A stretch of 7,934 nt of DNA from Methanobacteriota archaeon (GTDB lineage Archaea > Thermoplasmatota > Poseidoniia > Poseidoniales > Thalassarchaeaceae), in NCBI GenBank assembly GCA_002725475.1, contig PBPH01000081.1:1-7934 (forward strand), read 5' to 3'. This document shows, piece after piece, positions 7,386-7,934 of this stretch. The notes under the pieces were generated by a model that was not told where the DNA came from, did no database searches, and saw only the letters and a list, made by a program, of their open reading frames with translations. The position numbers and the translations under genes are program-made. The number at the start of each line of letters is the position of its first letter. Position 1 is the stretch's first letter.

Positions 7386-7441
7386 CTTTTCCTATTGAAA
7401 ATGAACAAAACCATTCATTCACCTAAAATGGCGCCGAGGGA

Positions 7442-7840
7442 TTAAGAAAGTAGAGAGTCAACAACGGTCCGTAGTTCTGCCAGTCCAATCGGTTTCTGCA
7501 AAATTAAACCAGGCTCTGGAACGCCTCCGGCTTCGTTTATCTCATCCTCATCATGGCCGCTCATCAACAACACCGGTGCATTAATTCCCAATTGCCTAAC
7601 CTTATGTGCAAGATTAACTCCATTCATCCCTGGCAGAGACATATCGGTTGCTAGAAGTACGATATTTTGGTCTTGCTCAATTCTCTCTAAAGCAGACTCA
7701 GCATCACCATGTGCTGAAACATCAAAACCCATTCTTGTCAATATTGTTTCACCTAATTTGCGCAGTGTTTCTTCATCTTCAACGAAGATTACACAACCCC
7801 TACTCAACCGTTCACCAATATGTCGGAGAAAGGTAATCAC
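7442..7840 (-). CDS. Response-regulator receiver (REC) domain protein
   Basis: This is a single receiver domain with no output domain. A receiver accepts a phosphoryl group from a histidine kinase on an aspartate and passes the signal through protein contacts. From the GTG at 7838-7840 it has 132 residues. The acidic pocket is Glu21-Asp22-Glu23 in FVEDEE, the phospho-acceptor is Asp66 in LLATDMSLPGMNG, the switch Ser/Thr is Ser94 in LLMSGHD, and the conserved Lys is Lys116 in LQKPI. The domain is therefore intact and probably active. The start is uncertain: GTG 7840 has GGGAG (7848-7852) seven bases upstream, while TTG at 7805-7807 has GGTGA upstream and would place the domain at a more usual distance from the N terminus. 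The frame stays open to the right edge, so it could be the C-terminal domain of a longer protein such as a hybrid kinase, although the extra 31 residues show no kinase motif. The partner kinase is not in the window. Confidence 0.85.
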   Translation of the reverse strand: MITFLRHIGERLSRGCVIFVEDEETLRKLGETILTRMGFDVSAHGDAESALERIEQDQNIVLLATDMSLPGMNGVNLAHKVRQLGINAPVLLMSGHDEDEINEAGGVPEPGLILQKPIGLAELRTVVDSLLS

Positions 7841-7934
7841 TATGAAACTCCCGCAATCCCGAATAACTAATGGAGCATACTCGTTCTGGAAGCGACATAC
7901 TCGTAAGACTTGATCCTGGGGAAGAAATTCATAC

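Larger units (their letters stand above)
7252..7441. other. Non-coding region upstream of mcm; candidate replication origin / Orc1-Cdc6 binding region
   Basis: This gap between the receiver-domain gene and mcm is the only sizeable non-coding stretch in the window. It contains two copies of the palindromic 12-mer TTTCCACTGGAA (7322-7333 and 7374-7385), 52 bp apart or about five helical turns. It also has a G5 run (7288-7292), a C6 run (7314-7319) and a G5 run (7338-7342). An AT-rich segment spans about 7364-7412, and an 8-bp inverted repeat GAATGGTT/AACCATTC lies at 7356-7363 and 7409-7416. Archaeal origins combine origin recognition boxes (a dyad plus a G-string) with an AT-rich unwinding element in the intergenic space beside a replication gene, and this gap has all of these. 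No orc1/cdc6 gene is visible to confirm it. The mcm promoter should also lie here. Confidence 0.5.

Noticed and set aside
7241..7426. Plus-strand frame of 61 codons across the mcm upstream gap
   Set aside because: It overlaps the mcm start and the dyad/G-run region; its translation resembles no family I know and its open frame is short enough to be chance.
7867..7934. Possible C-terminal end of an upstream minus-strand gene (frame ending in TAG at 7867-7869)
   Set aside because: Only about 21 residues are visible, with no recognisable motif, and another frame is equally open; nothing distinguishes it from chance.
1..7934. tRNA/rRNA genes, CRISPR arrays, insertion sequences
   Set aside because: No regular spaced repeats, transposase-like frames, terminal inverted repeats or tRNA-like cloverleaf elements were seen by eye; nearly all of the window is occupied by coding sequence.

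Overview
This window looks like chromosomal DNA from a euryarchaeon, most plausibly a planktonic marine lineage such as Marine Group II/III (Ca. Poseidoniales/Thalassarchaea). The archaeal assignment is firm: it carries an archaeal-type MCM helicase, GatE (a tRNA-dependent amidotransferase subunit known only from archaea) and a Pth2-type peptidyl-tRNA hydrolase. The finer placement is an inference from AT-rich DNA and from the large secreted, sequon-rich protein typical of these plankton; no rRNA is present to confirm it.

All genes lie on the minus strand, so transcription runs from high to low coordinates. From right to left: a receiver-domain protein (7442-7840); a 184-190 bp non-coding gap (about 7252-7441) rich in dyads and G/C runs; mcm (5098-7251); gatE (2914-5028); a signal-peptide beta-propeller protein with a C-terminal DUF4430 domain (931-2904); a small membrane protein resembling an ECF-transporter S component (214-867 or 897); and the start of pth2, cut off by the left edge (1-233). 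gatE and the propeller gene are 9 bp apart. The S-component gene and pth2 overlap by 20 bp. These four genes are probably largely co-transcribed, with possible internal promoters in the 63-69 bp gaps.

Two parts stand out. First, the gap upstream of mcm holds two copies of a 12-bp palindromic core (TTTCCACTGGAA) exactly 52 bp apart. One copy is flanked by C6 on one side and G5 on the other. This closely resembles archaeal origin recognition boxes bound by Orc1/Cdc6, so the gap is a candidate replication origin or an Orc1/Cdc6-bound control site for mcm. Second, the propeller/DUF4430 protein and the S-component protein next to it look like a surface capture plus membrane uptake pair. DUF4430 is related to the C-terminal domain of cobalamin carriers such as transcobalamin and intrinsic factor, so a vitamin, possibly B12 or a corrinoid, is a reasonable but untested substrate. 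The remaining genes serve translation (Gln-tRNA formation, peptidyl-tRNA recycling), DNA replication and signalling.
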